From assembly GCA_963825625.1 (NCBI GenBank), contig CAWGUF010000009.1, positions 186,001 to 250,000 on the forward strand: DNA of 64,000 bases, written 5' to 3'. Shown in pieces: positions 16,024-25,158 of the stretch. Below the pieces are notes generated by a model. It did no database searches, was not told where the DNA came from, and saw only the letters and a list, made by a program, of their open reading frames with translations. This DNA is from CAMDPA01 sp963825625 (GTDB lineage: Bacteria; Pseudomonadota; Alphaproteobacteria; Rhizobiales; Hyphomicrobiaceae). The first letter of the stretch is position 1. Each line of letters begins with the position of its first letter. Both the position numbers and the translations under genes were made by a program.

Positions 16024-18630
16024 TCAGAACCGGCGCAGCAGGCGCTCGATGTAATCCAATTCAATCGTCGGACGCGACTGCTCTCCCAATCGACGGCGCA
16101 ACTCCTCGAGGATCTCACGCGCACGCTGCATGTCGATTTCCTCGGGGATCTTGACGCTGGTGCCGAGATCGGGACCCTCTGAGCGTTGCGGACGGCCGAG
16201 CGGATCGCGCGGAACGTCTCCAGCCGGTCCCATGCCGAAGCGGCGGCCCATCTGCCGCATCATCTGCTGGGCCATCTGCCTGGCGCCATTGCGCAAAGCC
16301 TCAAGAGCCTTGCCTTGCTCGCGCGTGGCCGAATCCATGTCGCCTTGCTCCAGCGACCGTTGTGCGTTGCGCATGGCCTGGTCGGCATCGCGGAACTGTT
16401 GCGGCGTCTGCTGGCCGAAGCGCCGAAGCTGGCGGCCAAGCTGGTCCAACTGGTTGCGCAAGTCGCCCTGGCGGCGGGCCAGATCGCCCGGCGACATACC
16501 CGGCCCACTGCCCTGGCCTTGTCCCTGGCCTTGTCCCTGGCCCGGCTGCTGGCCTTCTTGCCCTTCGCCCTGCTGCTGGCCGCGCTGCGCGCCGAACGTG
16601 TCATCCATCAGCTGCTGCTCGCGGCTGATGATGTTGCCCATCTGGTCCAGCATCCGCATCATCTGCTGGCCCTGGCCCTGCTGCATCTGGCCCATCTGGC
16701 CCATCTGGCCGCGCTGCAGACGGTCGAGAAGATCGCGCAACTGGCTGAGCATTTCCTGAGCCTGGTCGCGGGAGCCGTTGCGCATCATGTTTTCCAGCTG
16801 GTCCAGCATGCGCTGCATATCCTGCTGGCTCATGGTCTGGTTCTGGTTGAGCTGGTCCATATTCATGGGAGGCATCGGCTGCGCGTTACGCGCCAGCTCC
16901 TGCAGGTACTCGTTCAAGGCCTGCCGCAACTCCTGCATCAGGCGCTGGATCTCCTCATCGCTGGCGCCGTTCTGCAGTGCGCGCGCCAAGCGGTCCTGCA
17001 GCTCGCGCAGGCGCTGCTCGGCCGCACTCAGATTGCGGCCGTCCTCGATGCGACGGGCGATGTGCCACAGCTGCTCCTTGGCAGCCTGCAGCCCGAGCCG
17101 GGAGTTGTCTCTGCCAAGACGGTGATAGACCGAGCGCAAGCCGAGATAGACGGCGCTGTCGTCGATAAAGTCCGCAGGTTTGTAGGTCAGCGCATCGATG
17201 GCGCCGAGCACTTGCCGCGTGTAGCGGGAATCCTCGTTGAGCAGACGGCGCTGCTCCACCACCGCGCGGGCGAGTGGGCGCATGAAGCGTCGCTCCGGTA
17301 CCGTCATCTCGATGCTTTGGCTACGGCCGACGTTACCGGCGTGGTCCTTCACGACCAGCGTCATCCGCCCGCGCATACCCGACCACGGATGCTCTGCGAG
17401 TTCGTGGAAGCTGGTGGTTTCCTTGTCCTTGGCGGTCGAGCGCGGCAAGCCCAGCATCAGAGCGGGCGGAGGGTCGTAAGGAAGCCGCGGCCCCTTCAGC
17501 TCGGTCTCGGTGCGCGCCCAGGCCGTGCGTGGGTCGCCCTGGTCCGGTGGCAACCGCTCAAACACGGCTTCGGCAGAGGCGATGCCGTAGTCGTCGTCGA
17601 CTTTGTAGAACAGCTTCATGGAGCCGCGGAACGAGATCTGTGGCGGCTTCGTCATCGTGATCGTCGGGATGCGGTCGGGCACGACATGAATAGTCCAGAC
17701 CGCAAGCTCAGAGCCGCCGGCGAGCACACGGACCTTGCCGGGACGCTTCAGCGTATAGCGCACCTCGGAGGCTTCGCTTCCCGCCGCCGGCTTGGCGTCT
17801 GTCTCTTTCGGTTTCTCGGCTGCCTGGCGGATCGGTGTGCCGCCGTCCGGCCTGATATCCAGCTCCAGGCCGGCGGCGCCGCGACCGCTCGTGCGGACGA
17901 TGATGATGCTGTTCTCCGGCACCTCCAGCTTGGCGCCGTCTGCGCCGGCGAGAAGCAGACCGCCGCGGGCACCATCAGCCAGAAGAATGGGTGGTTTGGC
18001 TGTGTACGCGGGCGGCGTGATCCAGGCGTCGAGGCGCGCCTCGGCGGCGGTTACCGGCGGACCGAAGCGGAAGGCGGCCATGATGCGATCGCGGGTGCTG
18101 TCCCCGGCCAGGCCGAGCAGCAACACGACACCGAGCAACAACAGCGCACGAACGGCGAAAGGATCGCGACGGTCGGTGCGCGGGGCGGGCGGGGTGACCT
18201 TGAGCTTGCCGACGAGATCAGCGAGACGCTGGCGGTGAGCCTGCCAGACGGTGCGGGTGGCGGGATCATCCTGATTGAGGGTCAGCGTGTCTTCATACGA
18301 GGTGGCGGGCCGATGCGGGACGCCGGACCTCAGCTCCAGCCTGCGGACTGCCTCGTCGCGCGAGGGATAGCTGACGCGGGCCAGGACGACGAAGGCGGCA
18401 AGCAGTGCCGCACCGAACGCACCCAGCACCAGCTTGTGAGACAGGGCATCGAGCCGATCCCAGAGGCCGGCCAGAGACACCATCAGGAACAGGCCCAGAA
18501 TGCCCAGCACCAACCACATTCTCGGCCACAGGCGCTCGAAGAACAGGGCAAAGGCGCTCAGGCGGACCTTGCGCTCGAACGCCGAGGTTGCCGAGGACGG
18601 GTGCTTTTCCGGATCAGCGGCTCGCGACAT
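16024..18630 (-). CDS. TIGR02302 family (DUF4175) membrane protein
   Basis: This 868-residue protein belongs to an alphaproteobacterial family of unknown function. Three hydrophobic segments lie in the first roughly 190 residues (MWLVLGILGLFLMVSLAGL, LVLGAFGAALLAAFVVLA, ALLLLGVVLLLGL). A large extracytoplasmic region with beta-like segments follows (YTLKRPGKVRVL, TLVVKDHAGNVG). The C-terminal part is long, helical and Gln-rich, with MGQMGQMQQGQGQQM and a GQGQGQGQG run around residues 680-730. It lies downstream of lysA on the same strand, a neighbourhood common in Hyphomicrobiales, suggesting a cell-envelope role. The function is not known. Confidence 0.88.
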   Translation of the reverse strand: MSRAADPEKHPSSATSAFERKVRLSAFALFFERLWPRMWLVLGILGLFLMVSLAGLWDRLDALSHKLVLGAFGAALLAAFVVLARVSYPSRDEAVRRLELRSGVPHRPATSYEDTLTLNQDDPATRTVWQAHRQRLADLVGKLKVTPPAPRTDRRDPFAVRALLLLGVVLLLGLAGDSTRDRIMAAFRFGPPVTAAEARLDAWITPPAYTAKPPILLADGARGGLLLAGADGAKLEVPENSIIIVRTSGRGAAGLELDIRPDGGTPIRQAAEKPKETDAKPAAGSEASEVRYTLKRPGKVRVLAGGSELAVWTIHVVPDRIPTITMTKPPQISFRGSMKLFYKVDDDYGIASAEAVFERLPPDQGDPRTAWARTETELKGPRLPYDPPPALMLGLPRSTAKDKETTSFHELAEHPWSGMRGRMTLVVKDHAGNVGRSQSIEMTVPERRFMRPLARAVVEQRRLLNEDSRYTRQVLGAIDALTYKPADFIDDSAVYLGLRSVYHRLGRDNSRLGLQAAKEQLWHIARRIEDGRNLSAAEQRLRELQDRLARALQNGASDEEIQRLMQELRQALNEYLQELARNAQPMPPMNMDQLNQNQTMSQQDMQRMLDQLENMMRNGSRDQAQEMLSQLRDLLDRLQRGQMGQMGQMQQGQGQQMMRMLDQMGNIISREQQLMDDTFGAQRGQQQGEGQEGQQPGQGQGQGQGQGSGPGMSPGDLARRQGDLRNQLDQLGRQLRRFGQQTPQQFRDADQAMRNAQRSLEQGDMDSATREQGKALEALRNGARQMAQQMMRQMGRRFGMGPAGDVPRDPLGRPQRSEGPDLGTSVKIPEEIDMQRAREILEELRRRLGEQSRPTIELDYIERLLRRF

Positions 18631-18775
18631 GGCGGCTCTCTATGTATCGACAGAGTTCAAACATCCTAGCATGGCAGATGGCCCGGATTGCAAAGATTCC
18701 AAGCGCTAACTTCACGATTTGTTGCAGCAACAGTCTCTAAATCGGGCGGTTTGGTGGCGCGGTCTGGGCAAAGGG

Positions 18776-20044
18776 TCAATCCAGCCAAGGTGGCAGTCGG
18801 TCCATGGAGATCAACTGCTCGACTTCGACGCGTGGCCTTACGATGGCCCAGCGATCACCGGAAACGAGCACTTCAGGCACGAGCGGCCGCGTGTTGTAGG
18901 TGGAGGCCATCACGGCGCCGTAAGCACCGGCACTCATCACCGATATCAGGTCGCCGGACTGGAACGGCGGCAGCGGCCGCGCCTCTGCCAGGAAATCTCC
19001 CGTCTCGCACACTGGGCCGACGATATCCTGTACATGCGGCGGCTGATGTCGCAGCTCCTCTGCAACGGGCCAGATCTCGTGCCAGGCCTCGTAGAGCGTC
19101 GGGCGAATCAGGTCGTTCATGGCGGCGTCGACGATCGTGAAGCGGCGGGCAGAACCCTGTTTGACGAAAATTACGCGCGAAACGAGCACGCCGGCGTTGC
19201 CGCACAGCAGGCGGCCGGGCTCGAGGATCAGCTTCAGACCGAGATCGGCGAATGCGGCACGTGCAATCTCGGCATACTCGGTTGGCGTGGCCGGGGTGGC
19301 ATTGCTGTCACGATAGGGAATGCCCAGGCCGCCGCCGAGGTCGAGGTGCTCCAGATGGTGACCGTCCCGCATGAGGTCGCTTGCGAGATCGCGCAGGAGG
19401 CGGAAGGCATCCCGGAATGGCGCGACCTCCGTGATCTGGCTGCCGATGTGCATGTGGATGCCTGCGGCGTGGATGCCGGGCAGGCTGCGTGCCTTGTCCA
19501 TCAGGCGCGGTGCGTCGAGGTAGGGGATGCCAAACTTGTTCTCGGCTTTGCCTGTGGAAATCTTGGCGTGTGTGCGGGCGTCGACATCCGGATTGACGCG
19601 CAGGGCAATGCGGGCGGTACGGCCCAGCTCGCAGGCGACAGAGGACAGTGCTTCCAGCTCCGGCTCGCTTTCGACATTGAAGCCAAGGATGCCTTCCGAG
19701 ACGGCGAAGGCCATCTCATCCCGGGTCTTGCCGACGCCAGCAAAGATGATCCGCTCGGCGGGCACGCCGGCGGCACGCGCTCGTTTCAACTCACCGACGG
19801 AGACCACGTCCATGCCGGCTCCCAGCCGTGCCATGGTGGCAAGCACAGCCTGGTTGGAATTGGCCTTTACGGCGAAGCAAATGAGATGATCCGAATGTGA
19901 GAACGCGGCGTCCAGGACCTGGTAATGGCGTGCCAGCGTGGCCGTTGAATAGCAATAGAACGGCGTGCCGACGGCATCGGCGATGGCCGTCAGCGCGACG
20001 TCCTCGGCGTGCAGGATGCCGTGACGATACTGAAAATGGTGCAT
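18776..20044 (-). CDS. lysA: Diaminopimelate decarboxylase
   Basis: LysA decarboxylates meso-diaminopimelate to lysine with PLP. The chosen ATG 20044 gives MHHFQYRHGILHAEDVAL and 422 residues. Motifs include the PLP lysine in CFAVKANSNQ, GIHMHIGSQ, the glycine loop LDLGGGLGIPY, EPGRLLCGNAG and the catalytic Cys in GPVCETGDF. The C-terminal part (MSAGAYGAVMASTYN) completes the barrel interface. The gene lies between an intergenic hairpin array upstream and the TIGR02302 gene downstream on the same strand. Confidence 0.95.
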   Translation of the reverse strand: MHHFQYRHGILHAEDVALTAIADAVGTPFYCYSTATLARHYQVLDAAFSHSDHLICFAVKANSNQAVLATMARLGAGMDVVSVGELKRARAAGVPAERIIFAGVGKTRDEMAFAVSEGILGFNVESEPELEALSSVACELGRTARIALRVNPDVDARTHAKISTGKAENKFGIPYLDAPRLMDKARSLPGIHAAGIHMHIGSQITEVAPFRDAFRLLRDLASDLMRDGHHLEHLDLGGGLGIPYRDSNATPATPTEYAEIARAAFADLGLKLILEPGRLLCGNAGVLVSRVIFVKQGSARRFTIVDAAMNDLIRPTLYEAWHEIWPVAEELRHQPPHVQDIVGPVCETGDFLAEARPLPPFQSGDLISVMSAGAYGAVMASTYNTRPLVPEVLVSGDRWAIVRPRVEVEQLISMDRLPPWLD

Positions 20045-20170
20045 GGGGTGGCCTGTCGGGCGGTGGCTGCGAGGCGACACCACAGCATATGCCGCCGATT
20101 GGCGAAAGCCCGCTCAGCGGTCGGAGGCAGGGTGTTGCTTCAGGCCCAGCGACTGCGCCGCTTTTTTGGG

Positions 20171-20373
20171 GCGCTCCGGGCAACAGCCCGACGGTGTTTT
20201 TCTGGCGCTCCGGGCAACAGCCCTATGGTGTTTTTCTGGCGCTCCGGGCAACAGCCCGACGGTGTTTTCTGGCGCTCCGGGCAACAGCCCGACGGTGTTT
20301 TTCTGGCGCTCCGGGCAACAGCCCTATGGTGTTTTTCTGGCGCTCCGGGCAACAGCCCGACGCTATGCGACGC
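20171..20373. repeat. Six tandem 34-bp hairpin units upstream of lysA
   Basis: Units begin GCGCTCCGGG at 20171, 20205, 20239, 20272, 20306 and 20340, with a period of 34 bp (33 bp once, one T fewer). Each contains the small palindrome CGGGC-AACA-GCCCG, a variable GACG or TATG, and GGTGTTTTTCTG. There are no unique spacers, so it is not a CRISPR array. On the plus strand each unit looks like a weak hairpin followed by a T run. The array fills most of the gap between the small secreted protein gene and lysA. Confidence 0.92.
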
Positions 20374-20377
20374 CTCA

Positions 20378-20674
20378 CTAGTCGTTGACGTCGCCCGCTC
20401 GTTCGGCCTGACGGCGCCAGAACTCCTGCGCGTCACAAGGATTTCTGAAATCCAGCGCGCTGTCGGGCTTGCCGTTGTCGATATACGTGCAGTCGGCGTC
20501 TTGACGGGCAACCGCGCGCGACCGATATCGCTTGGCTGGCTTGGCTTTCCGCGCTTTCTTGGCGCTCGACGAGGCTTTCCTGTCGCGTGCGCCGGCTTCA
20601 GGCGACGAGGCGATCTGCGCGCCCCCGATGACAATTGTCGCAAGGCTGGCGAGAAGCAAGAGCCGCAGTGTCAT
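20378..20674 (-). CDS. Small secreted basic protein, function unknown
   Basis: This 98-residue protein has a signal peptide (MTLRLLLLASLATIVIGGAQ), a Lys/Arg/Ala-rich middle (SSSAKKARKAKPAKRYRSR) and a C-terminal part with two cysteines (DADCTYID and FRNPCDAQEFW) that could pair in the periplasm. It lies on the minus strand between lptM and lysA. I do not recognise a family beyond small exported alphaproteobacterial proteins. The signal peptide and operon position make it credible. Confidence 0.65.
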   Translation of the reverse strand: MTLRLLLLASLATIVIGGAQIASSPEAGARDRKASSSAKKARKAKPAKRYRSRAVARQDADCTYIDNGKPDSALDFRNPCDAQEFWRRQAERAGDVND

Positions 20675-20861
20675 GTGACGTGTTCCAGGTTCGGTAGCTG
20701 TGCGGTCGCATCGCCGTATAAACGGCGTCGAGGCAGCTTAGCACATTGATCTATCGTCACGCGCGGGCATATGCGCAACGCACAGTCAAGAATCTGTCGA
20801 ACAATGCAGGCGTGGGGGTATGCTCACGTGCTGGCGCCCGGTGCAATCAGGCCAGCGCGTG

Positions 20862-21068
20862 TTACCGGATCAGGCCGTCGAGAACAGAGCCCTTGTGGGG
20901 CTTGGGGGTGGCGTTGGCCGGTTTGCCCTGGCCCGAATCCGCGCTTGCGGTGGCAGGTGCCGGCGCCTCGTCCTTCGGCGTCGTGAGAGAGCCTCGCACG
21001 CCGCAGCCGGCAACAAGCAGGGCCGCCAGCAGCATGGCACCAACAGCAATCGAGAACTTCATCGTCAT
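20862..21068 (-). CDS. lptM: LPS translocon maturation lipoprotein LptM-like
   Basis: This 68-residue small lipoprotein has the lipobox LLVAGC after a short hydrophobic segment (MKFSIAVGAMLLAAL). The CGVRGSLTTPKD motif right after the lipid cysteine resembles the CGxxGPL signature of LptM/YifL, which helps LptD mature in the outer membrane. It ends in HKGSVLDGLIR, a tail common in alphaproteobacterial homologues. Possible starts are ATG 21080, 21068 (chosen) and 21062. Position between argH and lysA is conserved in this group. Confidence 0.8.
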   Translation of the reverse strand: MTMKFSIAVGAMLLAALLVAGCGVRGSLTTPKDEAPAPATASADSGQGKPANATPKPHKGSVLDGLIR

Positions 21069-21331
21069 GCTGTCCTGCATAGGCGCTCCATGCCGGCACT
21101 TCGAACTCGTACAGACCGCGTGCCCCGAGGTGCCATCATATCGTTGCTGTCTGACATGCTGCCTGTCGTGGATCGCATGTCGTCTCGGGCACTTGCAACG
21201 AGCTCGAACGGCGTTCGGACTCCACATACTATGCCTGCGCCGCGGCTGCAACTTGCCGTCAGCTGGCAGTCGTCCCGTTTGCCTCGTGCCGGTGCGGGAT
21301 GTCCGCTCCGACCGTCTGCAAAGGATAAAAT

Positions 21332-21365
21332 GGCCAACCTCCGCGTCGTACTGCGGAGGTTGGCC
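21332..21365 (-). terminator. Rho-independent terminator downstream of argH
   Basis: A perfect 13-bp stem GGCCAACCTCCGC/GCGGAGGTTGGCC (21332-21344 with 21353-21365) is followed on the minus strand by ATTTTATCC. It lies about 170 bp after the argH stop, so lptM is probably transcribed from its own promoter. The rest of the 21069-21534 interval shows nothing else. Confidence 0.85.
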
Positions 21366-21534
21366 CACCCCCGCTTCGTAACCGATCATTCTCGTGCGCG
21401 AACAAGAATTCCCTGCGCGCGACAGTTCATTCAGCGATGAGCCCACTTAGCGACGAGCGATACGCAGGTTCACCGTGCAATCAACTTCCGCAGGTAACTC
21501 CTGGCCCACCGACATCGTGAGGTCAGTAACTGAC

Positions 21535-22944
21535 TTAGCGGTTGGAGGCGGAGGTTTCCAGCCGCGCGATCCACTCGCGAGCCATTTTGGCGACGCTGTG
21601 TGGCGCAGTTCCACCATAGCTCGTGCGACTGGCCACTGAATTGTCGATCGTAAGCACCGCAAGCGCGTTTTTGTTGATCCGGGGCTCGATGGTGGCGAGA
21701 TCCGCGAGTGTGAGGCCGTCGAGCTCAACGCCCTTCGACTCCGCCAGCGCAACGACGCGGCCCGTGACGTGGTGTGCTTCGCGGAACGGCATCTTCAACT
21801 CGCGCACCAGCCAGTCGGCCAAGTCGGTGGCCGTGGAAAAGCCACGGCCTGCGGCGGCTCGCATCGTTTCGGGCACCGGCTCCATATCGACAACCATGCC
21901 GGTCATGGCAGCCAGTGCCAGCTCATAGGCGTCGAGCGCATCGAAGGTCGCTTCCTTGTCCTCCTGCATATCCTTCGAGTAGGCGAGCGGCAGCCCCTTC
22001 ATCACCATCACGAGGCTTTGAAAGGCGCCGGCGATGCGGCCGACCTTGGCGCGCGCCAGCTCGGCGGCATCCGGATTCCGCTTCTGCGGCATGATCGAGG
22101 AGCCGGTGGTAAAGCGGTCCGAGAGCCGGATGAAGCCGAACTGCGGCGTGACCCAGAGCACGATCTCCTCTGCCATGCGGGACAAGTGGATGGCGGAAAT
22201 GGTCGCGGCAGCCAGCGTCTCGAGTGCGAAATCGCGATCGGACACGCTGTCGAGCGAGTTTGCGGTGGGGCGGTCGAAGTCCAGCGCTTTCGCGGTGGCA
22301 TGGCGATCGATGGGAAACGACGTGCCAGCCAATGCGGCGGCGCCGAGCGGGCACTCGTTCAACCGGCGCCGTGCATCGGCGAAGCGGCCGCGGTCGCGCG
22401 CGAACATCTCGACATAGGCAAGCAGATGGTGGCCGAACGTGACTGGCTGGGCCGGCTGCAGGTGGGTGAAGCCCGGCATCACCGTGGCGGCGTGGGCTTC
22501 GGCTTTGCGGGCGAGGACTGTCTGCAGGCGGGCCAAGGCGGCATCGAACTGGTCGAGCCGGTCGCGGATATAAAGGCGAAAGTCCGTGGCGACCTGGTCA
22601 TTGCGCGAGCGCGCCGTGTGCAGCCGCCCGGCAGCGAGACCGATCGTATCGCGCAGCCGGCTTTCGACGTTCATGTGGACGTCTTCCAGCTTGCTCGACC
22701 AGGCCATGCCGCCGGCTTCGATCTCGGCAGCGACGGCATCGAGCCCCTGGAGAATGGCATCGGCGTCCTCGTTGCTGATGATGCCGGCAGCGGCCAACAT
22801 CGACGCGTGCGCCTTGGAGCCGCGGATGTCCTGCGGTGCCAACCGCTTGTCGAAGCCGATCGAGGCGTTTATCTCCTGCATGATCTCGGCGGGTGAGGCC
22901 GTGAAGCGGCCGCCCCACATCGCATTGGCTTTGTCGTCGGTCAT
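21535..22944 (-). CDS. argH: Argininosuccinate lyase
   Basis: ArgH cleaves argininosuccinate to arginine and fumarate. The 469-residue protein (start ATG 22944, MTDDKANAMWGGRF) carries EDVHMNVESRL, HTARSRNDQVATD, the TFGHHLLAY region, and the superfamily signature GSSIMPQKRNPD with the catalytic serine loop. FSTATDLADWLV, near the C-terminus, is also typical. The gene is intact. It is transcribed divergently from tlpA with about 40 bp between starts. Confidence 0.97.
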   Translation of the reverse strand: MTDDKANAMWGGRFTASPAEIMQEINASIGFDKRLAPQDIRGSKAHASMLAAAGIISNEDADAILQGLDAVAAEIEAGGMAWSSKLEDVHMNVESRLRDTIGLAAGRLHTARSRNDQVATDFRLYIRDRLDQFDAALARLQTVLARKAEAHAATVMPGFTHLQPAQPVTFGHHLLAYVEMFARDRGRFADARRRLNECPLGAAALAGTSFPIDRHATAKALDFDRPTANSLDSVSDRDFALETLAAATISAIHLSRMAEEIVLWVTPQFGFIRLSDRFTTGSSIMPQKRNPDAAELARAKVGRIAGAFQSLVMVMKGLPLAYSKDMQEDKEATFDALDAYELALAAMTGMVVDMEPVPETMRAAAGRGFSTATDLADWLVRELKMPFREAHHVTGRVVALAESKGVELDGLTLADLATIEPRINKNALAVLTIDNSVASRTSYGGTAPHSVAKMAREWIARLETSASNR

Positions 22945-22986
22945 CAGCTCGGAACTCCGGGCGCCAGATGAGTGAAGGAGAACAGC

Positions 22987-23613
22987 TTGGCAAGCCGCAA
23001 CCTGCTTCCCGCGGCCATCGTCGTGACCGCGGCTGTCGTTGGGTTCATCGCGATATACGTCACGCTTGGGGGCGGTGACAACGCCGCTCGTCAAGTGGCG
23101 AGCACGACCACGCCGGCCCAGGCGACCAACCCGGGCAAGCTCAACGTCGGTCAAGTCACGGGATTCGTGTTCAAGACGCCCGCCGCGGCGCTAGAGCCGG
23201 TAGCATTCAAGGATGGGGCGGGAAAAGACCGAAGCCTGGCCGACTGGAAGGGCCGGGTGGTTCTGCTCAACCTGTGGGCGACGTGGTGCGCGCCCTGCCG
23301 CAAGGAGATGCCGGGGCTGGCCAGGCTGCAGGCTGAGATGGGGTCGAAGGAATTCGAGGTGCTGGCGCTGGCGGTGGACCGCGGCGGGGCCGAGAAAGCG
23401 CAGGCGTTTCTGGACCAGGTCAAGGCAAGCAGCCTGAAGCTCTATATCGACGAGACGGCCCGGACGACGGCCGCACTGCGCGTCGTCGGCATGCCGACAA
23501 CCATTCTGCTCGACCGGCAGGGGCGGGAAGTGGGGCGCCTCACCGGACCGGCGGAGTGGGACACCCCCGAGGCGAAGCGCCTCATCAAGGCTGTGATCGA
23601 GGGCAAGGTCTGA
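22987..23613 (+). CDS. tlpA: TlpA-family membrane-anchored thioredoxin-like protein
   Basis: TlpA-type proteins are anchored in the inner membrane with a periplasmic thioredoxin fold that reduces disulfides, for example during cytochrome oxidase assembly. The protein (208 residues from TTG 22987) has an N-terminal anchor (LLPAAIVVTAAVVGFIAIYV), then the redox motif LWATWCAPCRKEMPGL and the cis-proline region VVGMPTTILLD. A GTG at 22972 is also in frame, but an AAGGAG at 22975-22980 sits 6 bp before TTG 22987 and favours the TTG. Confidence 0.9.
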   Translation: MASRNLLPAAIVVTAAVVGFIAIYVTLGGGDNAARQVASTTTPAQATNPGKLNVGQVTGFVFKTPAAALEPVAFKDGAGKDRSLADWKGRVVLLNLWATWCAPCRKEMPGLARLQAEMGSKEFEVLALAVDRGGAEKAQAFLDQVKASSLKLYIDETARTTAALRVVGMPTTILLDRQGREVGRLTGPAEWDTPEAKRLIKAVIEGKV

Positions 23614-23670
23614 GGCCGCGCTTCATCGTAAGGCAAACCCATTCGTTGGGGCTTACGAGAGGTGCTGGGC

Positions 23671-25095
23671 ATGGGCGAGGATCGGCAAAAGGAGACCGGG
23701 TGGCGGTCTTGGCTGCTGTTGGCGGCAGGCGTCGCAGTGGCTGTCCTGCTGGTCATGATTGCTGCGCCCGGCGGCATGAGCGGCAGCGCGTGGCGGGCCG
23801 TGGTGATCGGCGCGCTAATGGCTTTTCTCTGGGTGACGGAAGCTATTCCGCTGGCGGCGACCGCGCTGGTGCCGCTTGCGGCATTTCCGCTTGCCGGCAT
23901 CGCCTCGCTGGAGACGACCGCGCAATCCTACGCGCATCCGTTGATCTTCCTGTTCATGGGCGGGTTCATGCTGGCCGCGGCGATGGAGCGCTGGCAACTA
24001 CACCGTCGGCTCGCTCTGGCTGCCGTCGGGGTGTCGGGCCGCAATCCGCGTGCGCTGGTGGCGGCGATGATGTGCGTCACGGCGTTCCTGAGCCTATGGG
24101 TTTCGAATACCGCGACGGCGATGGTGATGGTGCCGATCGCGGCATCCCTGTTGGGTGAACGGCGGGACGGATCGGATGCCTTCGGCGCGGCGCTGATGCT
24201 GGGCATCGCGTTCGCGGCGACGATCGGCGGCATGGGCAGTCTGATCGGCACGCCGCCCAACGCCCTGTTTGCCGGCTACGTGCAGAAGACATTCGGGATC
24301 TCGATCGGGTTCGGCCAATGGATGCTGATCGGCGTGCCGATCGTGCTGGTGCTGTTGCCGATCACCTGGATACTGCTTACGCACGTCGTCTTCAGGCTGC
24401 CGCGCGAGGATCTGCCGGCGGCAGCGTTTCCGAGCGCGCAGGGTGCCATGTCGCGGCCTGAGCGCATCGTGGCGCTGGTGCTTGCGATCACGGCGCTGGC
24501 CTGGCTACTGAGGCCGTGGCTCGCCACGCTCGCGGGTACGACGGCGCTCTCGGATGCCGGCATTGCGATTGCCGCGGTGCTCGTGCTGTTCGTGATGCCG
24601 GTCCGATGGACCGGGGCGGGCGCCCTGCTGGAGTGGGAGGATGTGAAGGGAATCCGCTGGGATGTGCTGATCCTGTTCGGCGGTGGGCTGGCGCTGGCGG
24701 ATGCGATCGGCAGCACAGGCCTCGCGGGCTGGATCGGCGGCCAGCTGAGTGGTCTGCGAGGACTGCCGATTGCCGTTCTGGTGCTGGTGATGATGGTGGT
24801 GATCGTCTACCTGGGCGAATTAGCGAGCAATACTGCGGTTGCGGCCGTGTTCCTGCCAGTGGCCGGGGCGGCGGCGATCGGGCTCGGGGTGGCGCCGCTG
24901 GAGCTCGTGCTGCCGGTGGCGCTGGCGGCCTCGCTGGGGTTCATGCTGCCGGTGGCGACGCCGCCGAACGCGATCGTCTACGGTACCGGCGCCGTGACTG
25001 CGCGGCAGATGCTGACGGCGGGTGCGGCACTGGACGTGATCTCGATCCTGATCGTTTATGTCGTCGCGGTCATGCTGGTGCCGCTGGTGTTGTAA
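23671..25095 (+). CDS. DASS/SLC13-family anion symporter
   Basis: This is a divalent anion:sodium symporter-type permease of about 474 residues with roughly twelve hydrophobic helices. Family features are a first SNT motif (LWVSNTATAMVMVP) and an inverted-repeat partner (ELASNTAVAAVFLPVAG), plus GTPPNALFAGY and PVATPPNAIVYGTG at the two re-entrant loops. Likely substrates are dicarboxylates, sulfate or similar anions. It converges on the oxalate/formate operon, so an oxalate role is possible but unproven. ATG 23671 is preferred over GTG 23662 because of a GAGAGG ribosome site at good spacing. Confidence 0.9.
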   Translation: MGEDRQKETGWRSWLLLAAGVAVAVLLVMIAAPGGMSGSAWRAVVIGALMAFLWVTEAIPLAATALVPLAAFPLAGIASLETTAQSYAHPLIFLFMGGFMLAAAMERWQLHRRLALAAVGVSGRNPRALVAAMMCVTAFLSLWVSNTATAMVMVPIAASLLGERRDGSDAFGAALMLGIAFAATIGGMGSLIGTPPNALFAGYVQKTFGISIGFGQWMLIGVPIVLVLLPITWILLTHVVFRLPREDLPAAAFPSAQGAMSRPERIVALVLAITALAWLLRPWLATLAGTTALSDAGIAIAAVLVLFVMPVRWTGAGALLEWEDVKGIRWDVLILFGGGLALADAIGSTGLAGWIGGQLSGLRGLPIAVLVLVMMVVIVYLGELASNTAVAAVFLPVAGAAAIGLGVAPLELVLPVALAASLGFMLPVATPPNAIVYGTGAVTARQMLTAGAALDVISILIVYVVAVMLVPLVL

Positions 25096-25120
25096 TGGGC
25101 GGCGGCGTGCGATTGGTGGG

Positions 25121-25146
25121 GGACCGGACCACTGCGGGTCCGGTCC
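25121..25146. terminator. Bidirectional hairpin between the DASS gene and fhs
   Basis: A perfect 10-bp stem GGACCGGACC/GGTCCGGTCC with a 6-nt loop lies between two converging genes. It lacks a clear T run on either side. Confidence 0.6.
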
Positions 25147-25158
25147 GATGGCAGTGTC

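Noticed and set aside
16186..18669. 827-codon plus-strand open frame
   Set aside because: It is antisense to the TIGR02302 gene, with no domain pattern; long antisense frames are expected in high-GC DNA.
20171..20373. CRISPR array
   Set aside because: The 34-bp units are contiguous with no unique spacers, and no cas genes are present.
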